The position numbers and the translations under genes are program-made. The notes under the pieces were generated by a model. The model was not told where the DNA came from. It was given only the letters and a program-made list of their open reading frames with translations, and made no database searches. Shown in pieces: positions 63,022 through 64,000 of a stretch of 64,000 bases of DNA. The stretch comes from Comamonas testosteroni (GTDB taxonomy: Bacteria; Pseudomonadota; Gammaproteobacteria; Burkholderiales; Burkholderiaceae_C). Position 1 is the first letter of the stretch. Every line of letters starts with the position of its first letter. The stretch spans positions 1,674,001-1,738,000 of the forward strand of contig NZ_CP043568.1 in assembly GCF_014076415.1 (NCBI RefSeq), given 5' to 3'.

Positions 63022-64000
63022 TTGAACAGCAAATCTTGGATGAAAGTCGCAGCGGCCACGCTGCTGACTCTAGCCGCGGCCACCGCGCAGGCCGCAGACA
63101 TTGACGGCGCAGCCATGTCCGTGGCCTGGGGCCTGCCGTTTGTGGGCATGCTGCTGTCGATTGCGCTGATGCCGCTGCTGTTGCCGCAATTCTGGCATCA
63201 CCATTTCGGCAGGGTCACTGCCGGCTGGGCGCTGGCCTTCCTGCTGCCTTTTGCGCTGGTCTATGGCTTGGGTGCGGCGGGCGTGAATCTGGTGCACGCC
63301 TTGCTGGCCGAGTATCTGCCGTTCGTGATCCTGCTGACTGCCTTGTACACGGTGGCTGGAGGCATCTATGTGCGCGGCAATCTGCGTGGTTCGCCGGGGT
63401 TGAATACCTCCATCCTGGCTATCGGTGCGGTGCTGGCCAGCTTCATGGGCACGACGGGGGCTTCCATGCTGCTGATACGCCCCTTGCTGCGCGCCAACGA
63501 CAACCGACGTCATCAGGCCCATGTGGTGGTGTTTTTCATCTTTATCGTCTCGAACGCCGGTGGCGCGCTGACGCCACTGGGTGATCCGCCGTTGTTTCTG
63601 GGCTTCTTGAAGGGCGTGGACTTTTTCTGGACAGTGCGTCATATCTGGGCTCAGATGCTGTTCCTCACGCTGGCGCTGCTGGCCGTTTTTTATGCGATAG
63701 ACCGCAAGCTGATGGGGGAAAAGGGCGAGACCGATCTGCCCGATCCCACACCCAGCATGGACGTGACCGGTGCACCAAGCCGTCTGGGCTTTGATGGCCG
63801 CGTGAACTTTGTTCTGCTGGCAGTGGTGGTGGCGCTGGTGCTGGTCAGCGGCATCTGGCGCACCCCTGCGGGTATCGAGATCGCCGGGACCCATGTGGGC
63901 CTGCCCGGTCTAGTGCGCGATCTGGGTTTGCTTGCCGTGGTTCTGCTTTCGCTCAAGCTCACTCCCGCGCGTGTGCATCGTGCCAATGAGTTCGGCTGGG
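63022..64000 (+). CDS. nhaD: NhaD-type Na+/H+ antiporter, truncated by window edge
   Basis: First ~326 residues of a membrane transporter of the ion-transporter superfamily (CitMHS-like/NhaD). Signal-like first helix ending ATAQAAD, then helices with the conserved FIVSNAGGALTPLGDPPLFLGFLKGV and FMGTTGASMLLIRPLLRAN, typical for NhaD antiporters. TTG 63022 has GAGAGG eight bases upstream; an ATG at 63040 is an alternative start. No stop codon before position 64000. With the Mrp operon this is the second Na+/H+ antiporter in the window. Confidence 0.85.
   Translation, partial: MNSKSWMKVAAATLLTLAAATAQAADIDGAAMSVAWGLPFVGMLLSIALMPLLLPQFWHHHFGRVTAGWALAFLLPFALVYGLGAAGVNLVHALLAEYLPFVILLTALYTVAGGIYVRGNLRGSPGLNTSILAIGAVLASFMGTTGASMLLIRPLLRANDNRRHQAHVVVFFIFIVSNAGGALTPLGDPPLFLGFLKGVDFFWTVRHIWAQMLFLTLALLAVFYAIDRKLMGEKGETDLPDPTPSMDVTGAPSRLGFDGRVNFVLLAVVVALVLVSGIWRTPAGIEIAGTHVGLPGLVRDLGLLAVVLLSLKLTPARVHRANEFGW

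Overview
This window looks like a chromosomal segment of a high-GC betaproteobacterium of the Comamonadaceae, most likely Comamonas. That assignment is inference. It rests on a phasin gene with PhaR-like operators, a quinohaemoprotein alcohol dehydrogenase of the type known from Comamonas testosteroni, a folC-dedD-cvpA-purF-metZ block, and a family of short dispersed intergenic repeats. No rRNA, prophage or CRISPR array is visible. The window starts inside murI (minus strand) and ends inside an NhaD-type antiporter gene (plus strand).

Layout. 1-2.2 kb: the 5' end of murI, two unknown membrane proteins and a GNAT acetyltransferase. 2.2-9.0 kb: a complete Mrp (Pha-type) Na+(K+)/H+ antiporter operon, A/B fusion-C-D-E-F-G, followed by crcB. 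9.2-11.5 kb: a LOG-family gene whose terminator T-tract carries an intact ISL3-family insertion sequence (10181-11487, 8-bp target duplication). 11.5-15.1 kb: small accessory genes (DUF2199, DUF938, a lipoprotein, a secreted protein, GNAT). 15.2-20.8 kb: class I fumarase, an MHYT-GGDEF-EAL protein and class II fumarase. 20.8-28.7 kb: a ParB-like nuclease fold protein, a SulP transporter, a MarR regulator with an MFS exporter, a PQQ/haem alcohol dehydrogenase, a CheX-like DUF3334 protein and a lipoprotein. 28.7-34.8 kb: a ProU-type glycine betaine importer with three tandem ProX paralogues. 35.5-42.4 kb: yqhA, acsA, a LapA-like gene, argG, ppnP, a glycine-zipper protein and an ArsC/Spx-like reductase. 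42.5-50.2 kb: folC-dedD-cvpA-purF, metZ, gltX. 50.2-59.0 kb: a repeated Ala-Glu-Asp tRNA array, a czcCBA-type metal efflux operon with a linked P-II gene, and a further copy of the tRNA triplet with its terminator. 59.1-64 kb: an SDR 3-hydroxyacyl-CoA dehydrogenase, a phasin, a thioesterase, pncB and the truncated nhaD.

How the parts fit. Several loci serve ion and osmotic homeostasis: Mrp, NhaD, fluoride export by CrcB, glycine betaine uptake and metal efflux. Central carbon metabolism is represented by two unrelated fumarases, acetyl-CoA synthetase, the PQQ alcohol dehydrogenase and a PHB granule protein.

The most notable structures are: (1) the metal-efflux operon bracketed by ~360-bp, nearly identical direct repeats made of tRNA genes plus terminator, 7,470 bp apart, which could excise or amplify by homologous recombination; (2) a P-II protein with an atypical T-loop as last gene of an RND metal-efflux operon whose pump lacks the first Asp of the CzcA proton-relay motif; (3) three tandem ProX proteins, of which only the middle one has a Tat signal and has lost both conserved cysteines; and (4) a candidate small RNA with an ideal Shine-Dalgarno sequence in front of a four-codon ORF and a terminator. 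No wholly new system can be claimed from sequence alone.
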